From the NCBI GenBank assembly GCA_046734335.1, contig JBKPRA010000056.1:1-64000 (forward strand): DNA of 64,000 bases, read 5' to 3'. Numbering within the stretch: the first letter of the stretch is position 1; every line of letters starts with the position of its first letter. The DNA is from DATBLE01 sp046734335 (lineage in GTDB: Bacteria > Actinomycetota > Thermoleophilia > Gaiellales > Gaiellaceae). Below the pieces are notes generated by a model that had not been told where the DNA came from, made no database searches, and saw only the letters and a list, made by a program, of their open reading frames with translations. Below are positions 8,514 to 18,252 of this stretch, piece after piece. Made by a program: the position numbers and the translations under genes.

Positions 8514-9044
8514 ATGCTGTTGCTCGGCGCCAACGCCCTGATCAAGGTCACCCCGGGGCTGATGATCTGGACAATCGTCTGCTTCCTGATTGCGCTCTTC
8601 GTGCTGAAGCGGTTCGCGTTCGGCCCGATCCAGAAGGCGATCGACGACCGCCGCGAGCGGATCCGCCAGTCGATCGAGGAGGCCGACCGTGCCCGCGAAG
8701 AGGCGCGCAACCTGCTCGAGGAACACCGGAGACTGGTCGGCAAGGCCAAGTCGGACGCCGAGGAGATCCTCGCCGAGGCGCGCAAGCAGTCGGACGCGCA
8801 GCGCGAGCGGGTCCGTGAGGAAACCGAGGCCGACCGTCATCGGCGGCTGGAGGACACCAAGAAGCAGATCGACGCCGAGACGCAGCGCGCGCTCGACCAG
8901 ATCCGTGCCGAGGTAGCCGAGCTGACGCTCGCCGCCACCGCCAAGGTGACGGGCAAGGTGCTGGACCGCGACGATCACCGGAAGCTGATCGAGGACGCGA
9001 TCGGCGACCTCGACTTCTCGGTGCTCGAGAAGGAAACCGTCTAG
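8514..9044 (+). CDS. atpF: F0F1 ATP synthase subunit b
   Basis: A 176-residue protein: one N-terminal membrane helix (LMIWTIVCFLIALFVLKRFAF) followed by a long charged coiled coil (about residues 45-150) rich in Arg, Glu and Ala, as expected of the peripheral stalk dimer. The motif FGPIQKAIDDRRERIRQSIEEADRAREEA is typical. GGAGCTTC before the ATG serves as ribosome site. Confidence 0.95.
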   Translation: MLLLGANALIKVTPGLMIWTIVCFLIALFVLKRFAFGPIQKAIDDRRERIRQSIEEADRAREEARNLLEEHRRLVGKAKSDAEEILAEARKQSDAQRERVREETEADRHRRLEDTKKQIDAETQRALDQIRAEVAELTLAATAKVTGKVLDRDDHRKLIEDAIGDLDFSVLEKETV

Positions 9045-9047
9045 CCC

Positions 9048-9581
9048 TTGAGCGTCGTCCACCGCACGTACGCGCGGTCGCTATTCGAGGCCGCGAGGGA
9101 GGCCGGGCGTGTGCCGGCCGTCCGCCGTGACCTCGGCGACTTCGTCGAGGCCGAACGGCAGGTGCCCGAGCTGGGCGAGCTCCTCCGCAACCCGCAGCTC
9201 GACAAGCGGGCGAAGACGGCCGCGGTCGATGCCGTCGCAAGCGATGCCGACCCGCTCGTCCTCAACCTCCTACGCCTGCTCGTGGAGAAGGGGCGCAGCG
9301 GAGAGGTTGCACAGGTCGCCCACGAGTTCGAGCGGATGGCCGCCGCCGAGGAGGGCGAGCTGTCCGTCGAGCTGACCACCGCCTATGAGCTTTCCGACGA
9401 GGAGGCGCGCGCGATCGTGGCGCAGATCGAGCAGCGCTCCGGCCGGAAGGTGGAGGCGAACCGCACCGTCGACCCCGAACTGATCGGCGGCATGGTTCTC
9501 CAGGTCGGCTCGCGCCGGGTCGACGCCAGCATCCGCGGCCGGATCGAGCAGCTCGGCCGAGACCTCCGTACCCGTGTTTGA
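9048..9581 (+). CDS. atpH: F0F1 ATP synthase subunit delta
   Basis: A 177-residue soluble stalk protein, with N-terminal helical domain YARSLFEAAREAGRVPAVRRDLGDF and the conserved C-terminal beta-alpha unit VDPELIGGMVLQVGSRRVDASIRGRIEQLGRDL. It links F1 to the b-dimer. The start is a TTG three bases after the atpF stop. It precedes atpA by 18 nt. Confidence 0.94.
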   Translation: MSVVHRTYARSLFEAAREAGRVPAVRRDLGDFVEAERQVPELGELLRNPQLDKRAKTAAVDAVASDADPLVLNLLRLLVEKGRSGEVAQVAHEFERMAAAEEGELSVELTTAYELSDEEARAIVAQIEQRSGRKVEANRTVDPELIGGMVLQVGSRRVDASIRGRIEQLGRDLRTRV

Positions 9582-9599
9582 TACCGAAGGAGCCCTGAG

Positions 9600-11129
<1,530 letters not shown>

Positions 11130-11155
11130 CGGAGAGCGAGTAGGAGACAGCACGC

Positions 11156-12049
11156 GTGGCGTCCGTCCAGGACCTCAAACGCCGGATCAGGTCGATCCGC
11201 AACACCAGGAAGATCACGAAGGCGATGGAGCTGGTCGCGTCCGCCCGCCTGCGTCGCGCGCAGGCGCGGATCGAGGCCATGCGGCCCTACGCCGACCGGA
11301 TGATGGAGCTGATGGTGGGGACGGCGCGGGCGAGCTCGTCCGTCCGGGGCCTGCCGCTGCTCCGGCGCCGCGAGGAGGAGCGAGCGGTGGCGATCCTGCC
11401 GCTGACCGGCGATCGCGGCCTGGCGGGTGCCTTCAACGCACAGGTACTGCGGCACGCGCTCGCGCTCGACCGCCAGCTCCGCTCCGAGGGCAAGCGCGTC
11501 CGCTGGCTCGTGTCCGGCCGCAAGGGCTCGTCCACGCTCCGCTTCCGGCGGTTCGCGGTGCTGCAGGCGTGGACGGGCTTCAGCGACCGGCCGACGTACG
11601 TCGATGCGCAGGCGATCGCGCACCGGATCTCCGAGCTCTACGTCGCGGAGGAGGTCGACCGGGTCGTGATCGTCTACAACCACTTCGTCTCTCCGCTCGT
11701 CCAGCAGGTGGTCGAGCAGGACGTGCTCCCGATCCCGGAGCAGATGCTCGAAGCCGGTGACGACGAGGACCGGCAGGCGGCTCTACTCGGTGACTTCATC
11801 TACGAGCCCGAGCCCGAGCAGATCCTCGAGCGGCTGCTGCCGGTCTACGTCGAGACCGAGCTGTACCGGGCGCTGCTCGAATCGGCGGCGTCGGAGCAGG
11901 GCGCACGGATGACGGCGATGCGCAACGCGTCGAAGAACGCCGGCGACCTGATCGACAACCTCACGCTGGCGATGAACCGTGCACGCCAAGCGGAGATCAC
12001 CCAGGAGATCCTCGAGGTCGTCGCAGGCGCGGACGCGCTGACCGCGTAG
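11156..12049 (+). CDS. atpG: F0F1 ATP synthase subunit gamma
   Basis: A 297-residue central rotor subunit. Both long coiled-coil ends are present: N-terminal LKRRIRSIRNTRKITKAMELVASARLRRAQ and C-terminal EQGARMTAMRNASKNAGDLIDNLTLAMNRARQAEITQEILEVVAGADAL. The GTG start has GAGCGAGTAGGAG upstream. In most bacteria atpD follows at once; here the next gene is a peptide-transporter permease and two terminator-like hairpins follow. Confidence 0.96.
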   Translation: MASVQDLKRRIRSIRNTRKITKAMELVASARLRRAQARIEAMRPYADRMMELMVGTARASSSVRGLPLLRRREEERAVAILPLTGDRGLAGAFNAQVLRHALALDRQLRSEGKRVRWLVSGRKGSSTLRFRRFAVLQAWTGFSDRPTYVDAQAIAHRISELYVAEEVDRVVIVYNHFVSPLVQQVVEQDVLPIPEQMLEAGDDEDRQAALLGDFIYEPEPEQILERLLPVYVETELYRALLESAASEQGARMTAMRNASKNAGDLIDNLTLAMNRARQAEITQEILEVVAGADALTA

Positions 12050-12121
12050 TTGCTGTTGTGAGTCGCTGACCCGGCTCCGCAACCATTCTCTTACGCGGAC
12101 GTTCGCAAGGAGGGGGCTCGC

Positions 12122-12185
12122 GGGGGAACCGGGGTTTTCCCCACGGTGTTCTAACTTTTCGTTCACCGGGAAGTCTCATCCCGGT
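12122..12185 (+). terminator. Two hairpins after atpG
   Basis: A first hairpin pairs GGGGAA (12123-12128) with TTCCCC (12137-12142) and is preceded by a G-rich run. A second pairs ACCGGGA (12165-12171) with TCCCGGT (12179-12185). Together they probably end the atpB-atpG transcript. T-tracts are short (CTAACTTTTCG follows the first). Confidence 0.5.
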
Positions 12186-12224
12186 AACGCGGGCGTACCC
12201 GCCCGTTTATGCTCTGACCCGCCA

Positions 12225-13292
12225 GTGGCAACCACCGAACGCCCCGAGCTCGTTTCCTCCGGTGCAGGCCTTGCCTCCACGGTCGCCGCCGAGTCGCACG
12301 GCGAGCTCGGCGAGGCGACTGCGGTACGCGCACGTGGCTACTGGGAGGGCGTATGGATCAGGTTCCGCCGCGACAAGTTCGCGATCGTCGGCGGTGTGTA
12401 CGTCGTCCTGCTTGTCCTGGTCGGGTTCATCGGCGCCCCGATCGCTGCGCACTTCCTCGGTCACGGGCCGAACGACCAGTTCGCCGGTGGGCTCGACTCG
12501 CAGACGGTGCTCCCGGTCGGGCCTCTCTCCGACGTCTCCACTCAGCCCTATCCAGGTGCGGTCGGCAACTTCACGCAAACCTTCTTCATCCTCGGCGCGG
12601 ATGGGCAGCTCGGCCGTGACGAGTTCCTACGCCTGCTGTACGGGACGCAGACCTCGCTCGAGGTCGCCGTCGGCGCCACGCTGCTGGCGATGACGGTCGG
12701 CGTCCTGATGGGCGCGCTCGCCGGCTTCTACAGCGGCGTGACCGACACGGTGATCAGCCGTCTCACCGAGATCGTGATGGCGTTCCCGGTACTCCTGTTC
12801 GTGATCGCGCTGGCGAGCACCGCGGGGGAGCGGCTGAACGGCATCACCTTAGGCTTCCTCTCGCCGGGCGTCGTCACGCTGATCATCGTCCTCGGCATCT
12901 TCGGTTGGTTCTATCCAGCCCGAATCGTCCGAGCCCAGGTCCTGTCCCTGCGCGAGAAGGAGTTCGTCGAGGCCGCGCGCATGATCGGCACGAGCGACTG
13001 GAAGATCATTCGGTCACACGTACTGCCCCACCTCGTGGCGCCGATCATCGTCTACTCGACCCTCCTGGTCGCAGCGAACATCCTGGCCGAGGCCGGCCTG
13101 TCGTTCCTCGGCCTCGGGATCCAGCAGCCGACGGCGAGCTGGGGCAACCTGCTGTCGACCGCGCCGGACTACTACCTGACCCAGCCTTGGCTGATGGTCT
13201 GGCCCGGCGTCGCCGTGCTGCTCGCGACGCTCGCGTTCAACCTGCTCGGCGACGGCATGCGCGACGCCTTCGACCCCCGGTCGTCCGGCTAG
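12225..13292 (+). CDS. Peptide ABC transporter permease (DppC/OppC type)
   Basis: A 355-residue inner-membrane permease. After a 45-residue cytosolic start come a membrane helix (IVGGVYVVLLVLVGFIGAPI), an extracytoplasmic segment, and a BPD_transp_1 domain with five helices. The EAA loop reads EFVEAARMIGTSDWKIIRSHVLPHLVAPIIV, and the end ILAEAGLSFLGLGIQQPTASWGNLL is typical of DppC. The GTG start follows a TATGCT box by 11 nt. Its presumed partners (binding protein, DppB, DppD, DppF) are 2 kb downstream, behind three unrelated genes. Confidence 0.9.
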   Translation: MATTERPELVSSGAGLASTVAAESHGELGEATAVRARGYWEGVWIRFRRDKFAIVGGVYVVLLVLVGFIGAPIAAHFLGHGPNDQFAGGLDSQTVLPVGPLSDVSTQPYPGAVGNFTQTFFILGADGQLGRDEFLRLLYGTQTSLEVAVGATLLAMTVGVLMGALAGFYSGVTDTVISRLTEIVMAFPVLLFVIALASTAGERLNGITLGFLSPGVVTLIIVLGIFGWFYPARIVRAQVLSLREKEFVEAARMIGTSDWKIIRSHVLPHLVAPIIVYSTLLVAANILAEAGLSFLGLGIQQPTASWGNLLSTAPDYYLTQPWLMVWPGVAVLLATLAFNLLGDGMRDAFDPRSSG

Positions 13293-13300
13293 CGAACGCC

Positions 13301-14053
13301 GTGCTCGGGGGTCGGACTGCCGTCCTGTTGGTCGCGGCGGCTGCCGCTCTATTTGCCTGGCCGGTCGCCGGCGCAGGGGCCGGGAGCGACGTCGCCAAGG
13401 CCCGCACGGTCCAGATCGTGTTCACGGGCAAGGGCGGTGGGCGCTACCTCGATCACACCCGCTGGCTGCACGAGGTCACGCGACAGTGCTACGCGAGCAA
13501 GCTCGCGGACGAGACGCTCTCGGTGCGCTGGCGAATCGAATGGACGGCCCGGCTGGTACCGGGCGCAAAAGGGTATGTCCTGCGGGCCCCGGCCCGCCGG
13601 AACGACGCGATCGCGGGCTCCGTCGAAGGGACCGCCGTCCAGGACAACTGCGACTCGGCCGAGGAGGAGCCCGGCTGGGCGGGGACGTCGGTATGCAAGA
13701 GCGACCTCGACCTGCACACCAACGGTGACCTCTCGGTGAGGAAGGCCGCAGGAAGCGTGCGCCTCGAGTTGCGGGGCCCGAAGTACAAGAGCCCCGGCCA
13801 CCCGTGCGAGCTCGACATCCGGAACGACCAGCTGGTCACCTCGGTTGCACTCGCGCCGGCGGCACTCGCCCGGCTCGCCGGCGGCCGGGCGGTCAGCGTC
13901 CCGGTCGGCACCCGCCACGCTGCGCCGGGCATCGAGTATCTGCCAACCCGGAACTGCTCGCACTTCCCGCACCTCTACGACGGCGTCGAGTACCTCTACG
14001 ACTGCGACGACACCCTGATCTGGAACGGCGCGGTCACCATCCGAGCGCTCTAG
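13301..14053 (+). CDS. Secreted protein of unknown function
   Basis: About 250 residues from GTG 13301 (8 nt after the permease stop): a signal peptide (TAVLLVAAAAALFAWPVAGAGA) then a compact domain with six or more cysteines (RQCYAS, QDNCDSAEE, TSVCKSD, GHPCELD, TRNCSHF, YDCDDT), suggesting disulfides in an exported protein. The frame stays open further upstream, overlapping the permease gene, but the signal peptide fixes the start. I recognise no family. It probably shares the permease transcript. Confidence 0.65.
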   Translation: MLGGRTAVLLVAAAAALFAWPVAGAGAGSDVAKARTVQIVFTGKGGGRYLDHTRWLHEVTRQCYASKLADETLSVRWRIEWTARLVPGAKGYVLRAPARRNDAIAGSVEGTAVQDNCDSAEEEPGWAGTSVCKSDLDLHTNGDLSVRKAAGSVRLELRGPKYKSPGHPCELDIRNDQLVTSVALAPAALARLAGGRAVSVPVGTRHAAPGIEYLPTRNCSHFPHLYDGVEYLYDCDDTLIWNGAVTIRAL

Positions 14054-14067
14054 CCGCTGTCGTCGCG

Positions 14068-14400
14068 GTGACGCTCCTCGCCGGCTGCGGCGGAAGCAGC
14101 GATGGGCGCGCCAAGGCATGCTCGGCCCTCGACGTTCGCACCGCTGCGACGGCGGAGGCGGCGAGCCGGGTGCTCCGTCAGGTGGTTGACGCCCAGCGGG
14201 CGGCGCTCGAGACGCTCGACGCCGACGACCCGCTTGCCGCGCGCTTTCGCGGCGCAAAGACGAGAGCCGAGCAGGCGCTGGCCGCGTTCACCGGCGACCC
14301 GCTGCGCTCGAGGACGATGAGCCCGACGGCGACGATCCTCCCGACCGCGCGCCGGCTGGTTGCGGAGACCCGCTCTCTTCGCACGCAGTTCTGTGACTAG
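14068..14400 (+). CDS. Small putative lipoprotein of unknown function (start uncertain)
   Basis: The frame contains SALAAVVAVTLLAGCGGSSDG, a lipobox (LAGC) followed by a Gly/Ser linker, then about 95 mostly helical residues ending TRSLRTQFCD. From GTG 14068 the signal would be too short to work, so true initiation is likely upstream; a CTG at 14020 would give a proper basic n-region plus hydrophobic segment. Initiation there may depend on coupling with the secreted-protein gene whose end it overlaps. Function unknown. Confidence 0.5.
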   Translation: MTLLAGCGGSSDGRAKACSALDVRTAATAEAASRVLRQVVDAQRAALETLDADDPLAARFRGAKTRAEQALAAFTGDPLRSRTMSPTATILPTARRLVAETRSLRTQFCD

Positions 14401-14404
14401 GCGC

Positions 14405-15229
14405 TCAGCTGCCGGTGCCGCAATGGCGGTACTTGTTGAGGCACGACCTCACCAGCGTCGTCAGCGCCTTCTCGTCCCACGCGTTGATGAAGTCGGCGTG
14501 CCCCGAGTACTGGCCGCCGGAAGCGAGCTCGACGCTCCCGCTCAGTCCCTTCGGATAGCGGTAGACGAGCTGCAACGCTGGCATCGCCACCGGATACCCC
14601 TTCGGGCAGCGACCGTTGACGGAGTACGCAGTGTTCTTCTGGTTGTCGTAGAGAAGGTTCTTGCCGTCCCAGCAGTCGGGGAAGTTGACGTGCTGGCTGA
14701 GCTGGCCGTCGACGCAGTTGGGGATGTTGGCGGAGGGCGGGATATTGACCAGGTCGCCGCAGTCCCAGTAGGTGACGTTGAGCCGCTGTGGTGTGGTGGC
14801 GTGCGAGTTCCCGGCCACCATCTGGAGGCCGGCGGGGAAGGGCTTCAAGGGGGGCCTCACGAGCCGCCGGTAGTACGCGATCGCCGTCGTCGGCATCTCC
14901 GCCTGTCCGCCCACGAACAGCGTCGGCATCCAGTACGCGGCCTTGTCACTCGGCCGGCGGCAGGTGGTACTCCCGGTGCGGAGTTGGGCCGGGGTCGAGA
15001 ACGCGTTCGTCGAGTCGTTGCCGACGAACGTGTGGTCGTGGGAAAAGCCGGGCTGGCGCGGCAGCACGATCGGATCGTCGGGGCCCCGGTGGCTGAAGGC
15101 GCAGAGGCTGATGAAGTTGACGCCGCGTAGCGGCGGCGCCGCTCCGCTCGAGCCGCCGGCGGTCGCCGCCAGGACGGCCACGAAAGCGGCCGCGAGCGCT
15201 GCGAGGCGAAGAGTTCCGACCCCGGTCAT
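14405..15229 (-). CDS. Secreted DUF1996-domain protein
   Basis: A 274-residue exported protein: signal peptide (RLAALAAAFVAVLAATAGGSS), then a DUF1996 core with DHTFVGNDSTNAFSTPAQLRTG, KAAYWMPTLFV, VTYWDCGD, VNFPDCWDGKNLLYDN and GQYSGHADFINAWDE. DUF1996 proteins are secreted and occur in fungi and actinobacteria; their biochemical role is not established. The ATG lies 9 nt after a TACCCT box at 15239-15244 on the minus strand. It sits convergent to the upstream lipoprotein gene (4 nt gap) and divergent from the peptide-binding protein gene. Confidence 0.82.
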   Translation of the reverse strand: MTGVGTLRLAALAAAFVAVLAATAGGSSGAAPPLRGVNFISLCAFSHRGPDDPIVLPRQPGFSHDHTFVGNDSTNAFSTPAQLRTGSTTCRRPSDKAAYWMPTLFVGGQAEMPTTAIAYYRRLVRPPLKPFPAGLQMVAGNSHATTPQRLNVTYWDCGDLVNIPPSANIPNCVDGQLSQHVNFPDCWDGKNLLYDNQKNTAYSVNGRCPKGYPVAMPALQLVYRYPKGLSGSVELASGGQYSGHADFINAWDEKALTTLVRSCLNKYRHCGTGS

Positions 15230-15387
15230 TCGACCGACAGGGTAGCCGCGGCCGAGCCTTCGTCACAGATGCGCCAGATTCGCCACATGCCAACTAAACT
15301 CCGCGCGGCTCGTCTAACGGGTCGAGGATGCGTCTACCACAGAGTCCGGCGAACTCGCCGGGTTCGTGCGTCATCGAAAGGAGATCG

Positions 15388-17055
15388 ATGCAGAAGAAAA
15401 TCTGGCTTTCTGGCGCTATGGCCACGCTCGGAGCCGCGATGCTGGTCGCGGCTGCGTTTGCCGGTCCGGCGTCGAGCAAGTCGAACCGGCCGTCCGCCGC
15501 GGGGCAGAAGAAGGGCGGGACGATGAACGTCAACGCGTCGGGAACCGACGTCGACTACATCGACCCCTCGCTCGCGTACGGCACCCTTTCGTGGCAGATC
15601 CTGGATTCGGTCTGCACCAAGCTCATGTACTACCCCGACAAGCCCGATCCGGTCGGGGCCAAGCTTGCTCCCGACGGTGCCGTCGGTTTCCCGTCCGTCT
15701 CCAAGGATGGCAAGACATACGTGTTCACCGTCAAGTCCGGCATCAAGTCGAACACGGGTGAAACGCTCACCGCTGCGAACTACGCCGCGGCGATCAACCG
15801 TGACCTGAACCCGAAGATGCAGTCGCCGTCCGTCCCGTTCATGACGGGCGCCAACGGCATCGTCGGGGCGCAGGCCGTCGCCGACGGCAAGGCCGCGACC
15901 GCCAGCGGCGTCGTCGCCAAGGGCCAGAAGCTCACCATCCGGCTGATGCAGCCGGACGGCTCGCTCCTGTCGAAGCTGGCGATGAACTTCTTCTGCCCGA
16001 TCCCGAAGGGGACGCCGATCAACGCCGACGGGATCAACACGTTCTCGTCGTTCGGCCCGTACTACGTCGCCAGCCGCCAGGTCGGTCGGCAGCTGATCAC
16101 GAAGACGAACCCGAACTACAAGGGCTCCCGCCCGCACAACATCAGCACGTTCGTGTTCACGATGAACACCAACCTCGACCAGAGCCTGCTGCAGGTGAAG
16201 TCGGGGCAGGCGGACTACGACGCCGGCGGCCTTCCGGCGACGGCAAACGCCGGTCTCGCGCAGCAGTACGGTGTTCACAAGGGCGGCCCGTACCGCTACT
16301 TCGTGAACGGCGGCCTGAACGTCGACTACATCGCGCTGAACACGACGCGGCCGGCGTTCTCGAGCCTGGGCATGCGAAAGGCGGCGAACTACGCCGTCGA
16401 CCGCCCGGCTCTCGTCCGGGTCCGCGGCTTCCTCGCAGGCAAGCGCTCGCAGCAGGTCCTGCCTCCAGGTATCGACGGCTACAAGCCGATCGTGACCTAC
16501 CCGTACAAGGGGGCGAACTACCCCAAGGCCAAGACGCTGGCCTCCCAGGCGGGCGGCTGCAAGGACGTCACCCTGTACAGCGCCACTACCGCGGTGGGCC
16601 AGAACCTGGCGCAGGTGTTCAAGTACAACCTGAGTCAGATCGGCTGCAACGTGAACGTGAAGCTGTTCCAGGGCTTCCAGATCTACATCGCCGCCGGCAC
16701 CAAGGGTGAGCCGTTCGACGCGGTCTTCGCCGGCTGGTTCGCGGACTACGCGGATCCGTACGACTTCGTCGACATCCTCCTGAACGGTCAGAACATCCAC
16801 GAGGCGAACAACAACAACCTCGCCTACTTCCACAACGCCGCCGTGGAAAAGCAGATGAAGGCCGCGAACGCCCTGACCGGCGACAAGCGGGGTGCTGCCT
16901 ACGCGGCCCTCGACAAGAACATCACCAACAACTACGCACCGTGGGCGGCGTACGAGAACCGCAACACGCGTGAGTTCATCTCGGCCCGCACCGGCGGCTA
17001 CCTGTTCCAGGCAGCCCATGGCCAGGCCAACCTCAACACCTTCTTCCTCAAGTAA
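15388..17055 (+). CDS. Peptide ABC transporter substrate-binding protein (family 5)
   Basis: A 555-residue extracytoplasmic solute-binding protein. The signal peptide is MQKKIWLSGAMATLGAAMLV..AFAGPASS, followed by the family-5 start KKGGTMNVNASGTDVDYIDPSLAYGTLSWQILDSV. Other family stretches are VFTVKSGIKSNTGETLTAANYAAAI, FGPYYVAS and the end ANALTGDKRGAAYAALDKNI..YENRNTREF. There is no lipobox cysteine, so it may be released or held otherwise. AAAGGAG precedes ATG 15388. The permease gene follows after a strong hairpin. Confidence 0.92.
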   Translation: MQKKIWLSGAMATLGAAMLVAAAFAGPASSKSNRPSAAGQKKGGTMNVNASGTDVDYIDPSLAYGTLSWQILDSVCTKLMYYPDKPDPVGAKLAPDGAVGFPSVSKDGKTYVFTVKSGIKSNTGETLTAANYAAAINRDLNPKMQSPSVPFMTGANGIVGAQAVADGKAATASGVVAKGQKLTIRLMQPDGSLLSKLAMNFFCPIPKGTPINADGINTFSSFGPYYVASRQVGRQLITKTNPNYKGSRPHNISTFVFTMNTNLDQSLLQVKSGQADYDAGGLPATANAGLAQQYGVHKGGPYRYFVNGGLNVDYIALNTTRPAFSSLGMRKAANYAVDRPALVRVRGFLAGKRSQQVLPPGIDGYKPIVTYPYKGANYPKAKTLASQAGGCKDVTLYSATTAVGQNLAQVFKYNLSQIGCNVNVKLFQGFQIYIAAGTKGEPFDAVFAGWFADYADPYDFVDILLNGQNIHEANNNNLAYFHNAAVEKQMKAANALTGDKRGAAYAALDKNITNNYAPWAAYENRNTREFISARTGGYLFQAAHGQANLNTFFLK

Positions 17056-17092
17056 GGAGAAGAAGCAGAGGAACGTAGGACAGTTCGAAATG

Positions 17093-17125
17093 GGTGGGCG
17101 CCGGGTACAACCCCCGGCGCCCACC
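17093..17125 (+). terminator. Strong hairpin between binding-protein and permease genes
   Basis: GGTGGGCGCCGGG (17093-17105) pairs perfectly over 13 bp with 17113-17125, leaving a 7-nt loop, followed by TGGTTTAAAG. Such a hairpin after the binding-protein gene usually acts as a partial terminator or an mRNA-stabilising element that keeps binding protein in excess over the membrane components. Confidence 0.7.
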
Positions 17126-17176
17126 TGGTTTAAAGTCAGACCCGAAGGGTGAATCCGACAACCAGCTGAAGAGACT

Positions 17177-18163
17177 GTGACGCGCTACCTGATCAGACGA
17201 CTTCTCTGGGCGGTGCTGCTGTTCTTCGCGGTCACCGTCGTCAGCTACATCCTGTTCTTCGTGATCCCGGCCGACCCCGCCCGGCAATTCGCCGGCAAGG
17301 GCGCGACGGCGGCGACGATCGCGAAGGCGAAGCACTACCTCCACCTGGACGAGCCGATCTACCAGCAGTACGGCCGCTTCGTGTGGCAGCTCGTGTACCA
17401 CCAGGACCTGGGCCATTCCTACTACAACCGCGAGAGCGTCAACCACATCATCGCCGACGCCGCTCCGGTGACTGCGTCGCTCGTGATCGGCGGAGCGCTC
17501 TTCTGGATGCTGATCGCAATTCCGATCGGCGTCCTCTCGGCCCTGCGGCCGCGGTCGCTGTTGGATCGAGGAGCGATGACCTTCGTCCTGATCGGGATCT
17601 CGGCGCATCCGGTGTGGATCGGCCTGATCTTCGCGTGGTTGTTCGGCTTCTACGCGCACGAGCACGGATCGCCGATCTACTTCCCGATATCGAACTACGC
17701 CGACTTCTTCAACCCGCCTCCGGGGCAGCCGGGAGGCCCGGTGCAATGGGCCTATCACCTGGTCCTGCCCTGGACCACGTTCATGATCCTCTTCGCCGCC
17801 CTGTACGTGCGGATGATCCGGGCAAACGTGATGGAGACGCTCAACGAGGACTACGTTCGGACCGCACGTGCCAAGGGCGCCCCGGAGTCCGTGGTGCTGC
17901 GCTCGCACGTGCTGCGGAACGCGATGCTGCCGGTCGTGACCATGCTCGGCATGGACATCGGACTGGCCCTCGGAGGCGCCATCTTCACCGAATCGGTCTA
18001 CGGCTTACCGGGACTCGGCCGGACCTCGGTGCAGGCGCTGTTCAACTACGACACGCCGACCATCATGGGCGTGATCGTCTTCGTAACAATCATGATCATC
18101 GTCTTCAACCTCATCGTCGACCTGCTCTACGCAGTGATCGACCCCCGGATCCGGCTGGCATAG
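17177..18163 (+). CDS. Peptide ABC transporter permease (DppB/OppB type)
   Basis: A 328-residue inner-membrane permease with six helices. N-terminus MTRYLIRRLLWAVLLFFAVTVVSYILFFVIPADPAR, EAA loop EDYVRTARAKGAPESVVLRSHVLRNAMLPVVTMLGMDIGLALGGAIFTESVYGLPGLG, and the end VFNLIVDLLYAVIDPRIRL are all DppB hallmarks. GTG start. An insertion near residues 150-195 (HEHGSPIYFPISNYADFFNPPPGQ) forms an extracytoplasmic loop. Confidence 0.94.
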   Translation: MTRYLIRRLLWAVLLFFAVTVVSYILFFVIPADPARQFAGKGATAATIAKAKHYLHLDEPIYQQYGRFVWQLVYHQDLGHSYYNRESVNHIIADAAPVTASLVIGGALFWMLIAIPIGVLSALRPRSLLDRGAMTFVLIGISAHPVWIGLIFAWLFGFYAHEHGSPIYFPISNYADFFNPPPGQPGGPVQWAYHLVLPWTTFMILFAALYVRMIRANVMETLNEDYVRTARAKGAPESVVLRSHVLRNAMLPVVTMLGMDIGLALGGAIFTESVYGLPGLGRTSVQALFNYDTPTIMGVIVFVTIMIIVFNLIVDLLYAVIDPRIRLA

Positions 18164-18192
18164 TTCCGGCCCGGCCCCCAACAACCCCGATC

Positions 18193-18246
18193 CGGTGTCA
18201 TCCTTAGCGGCGGTGACATCTTCAACCCCGGTGTCGTCCGTACCCT
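18193..18246 (+). repeat. Three 18-bp tandem repeats over the oppD promoter
   Basis: CGGTG plus related bases recurs at 18193, 18211 and 18229, exactly 18 bp apart (CGGTGTCATCC, CGGTGACATCT, CGGTGTCGTCC). The third copy ends in the TACCCT -10 box of the following gene. Close to two helical turns apart, they could bind a regulator on one DNA face. Confidence 0.55.
18241..18246 (+). promoter_or_regulatory. -10 box (TACCCT), leaderless type, of the DppD-like gene
   Basis: TACCCT ends 6 nt before ATG 18253 with no ribosome site between. Confidence 0.5.
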
Positions 18247-18252
18247 GATCGC

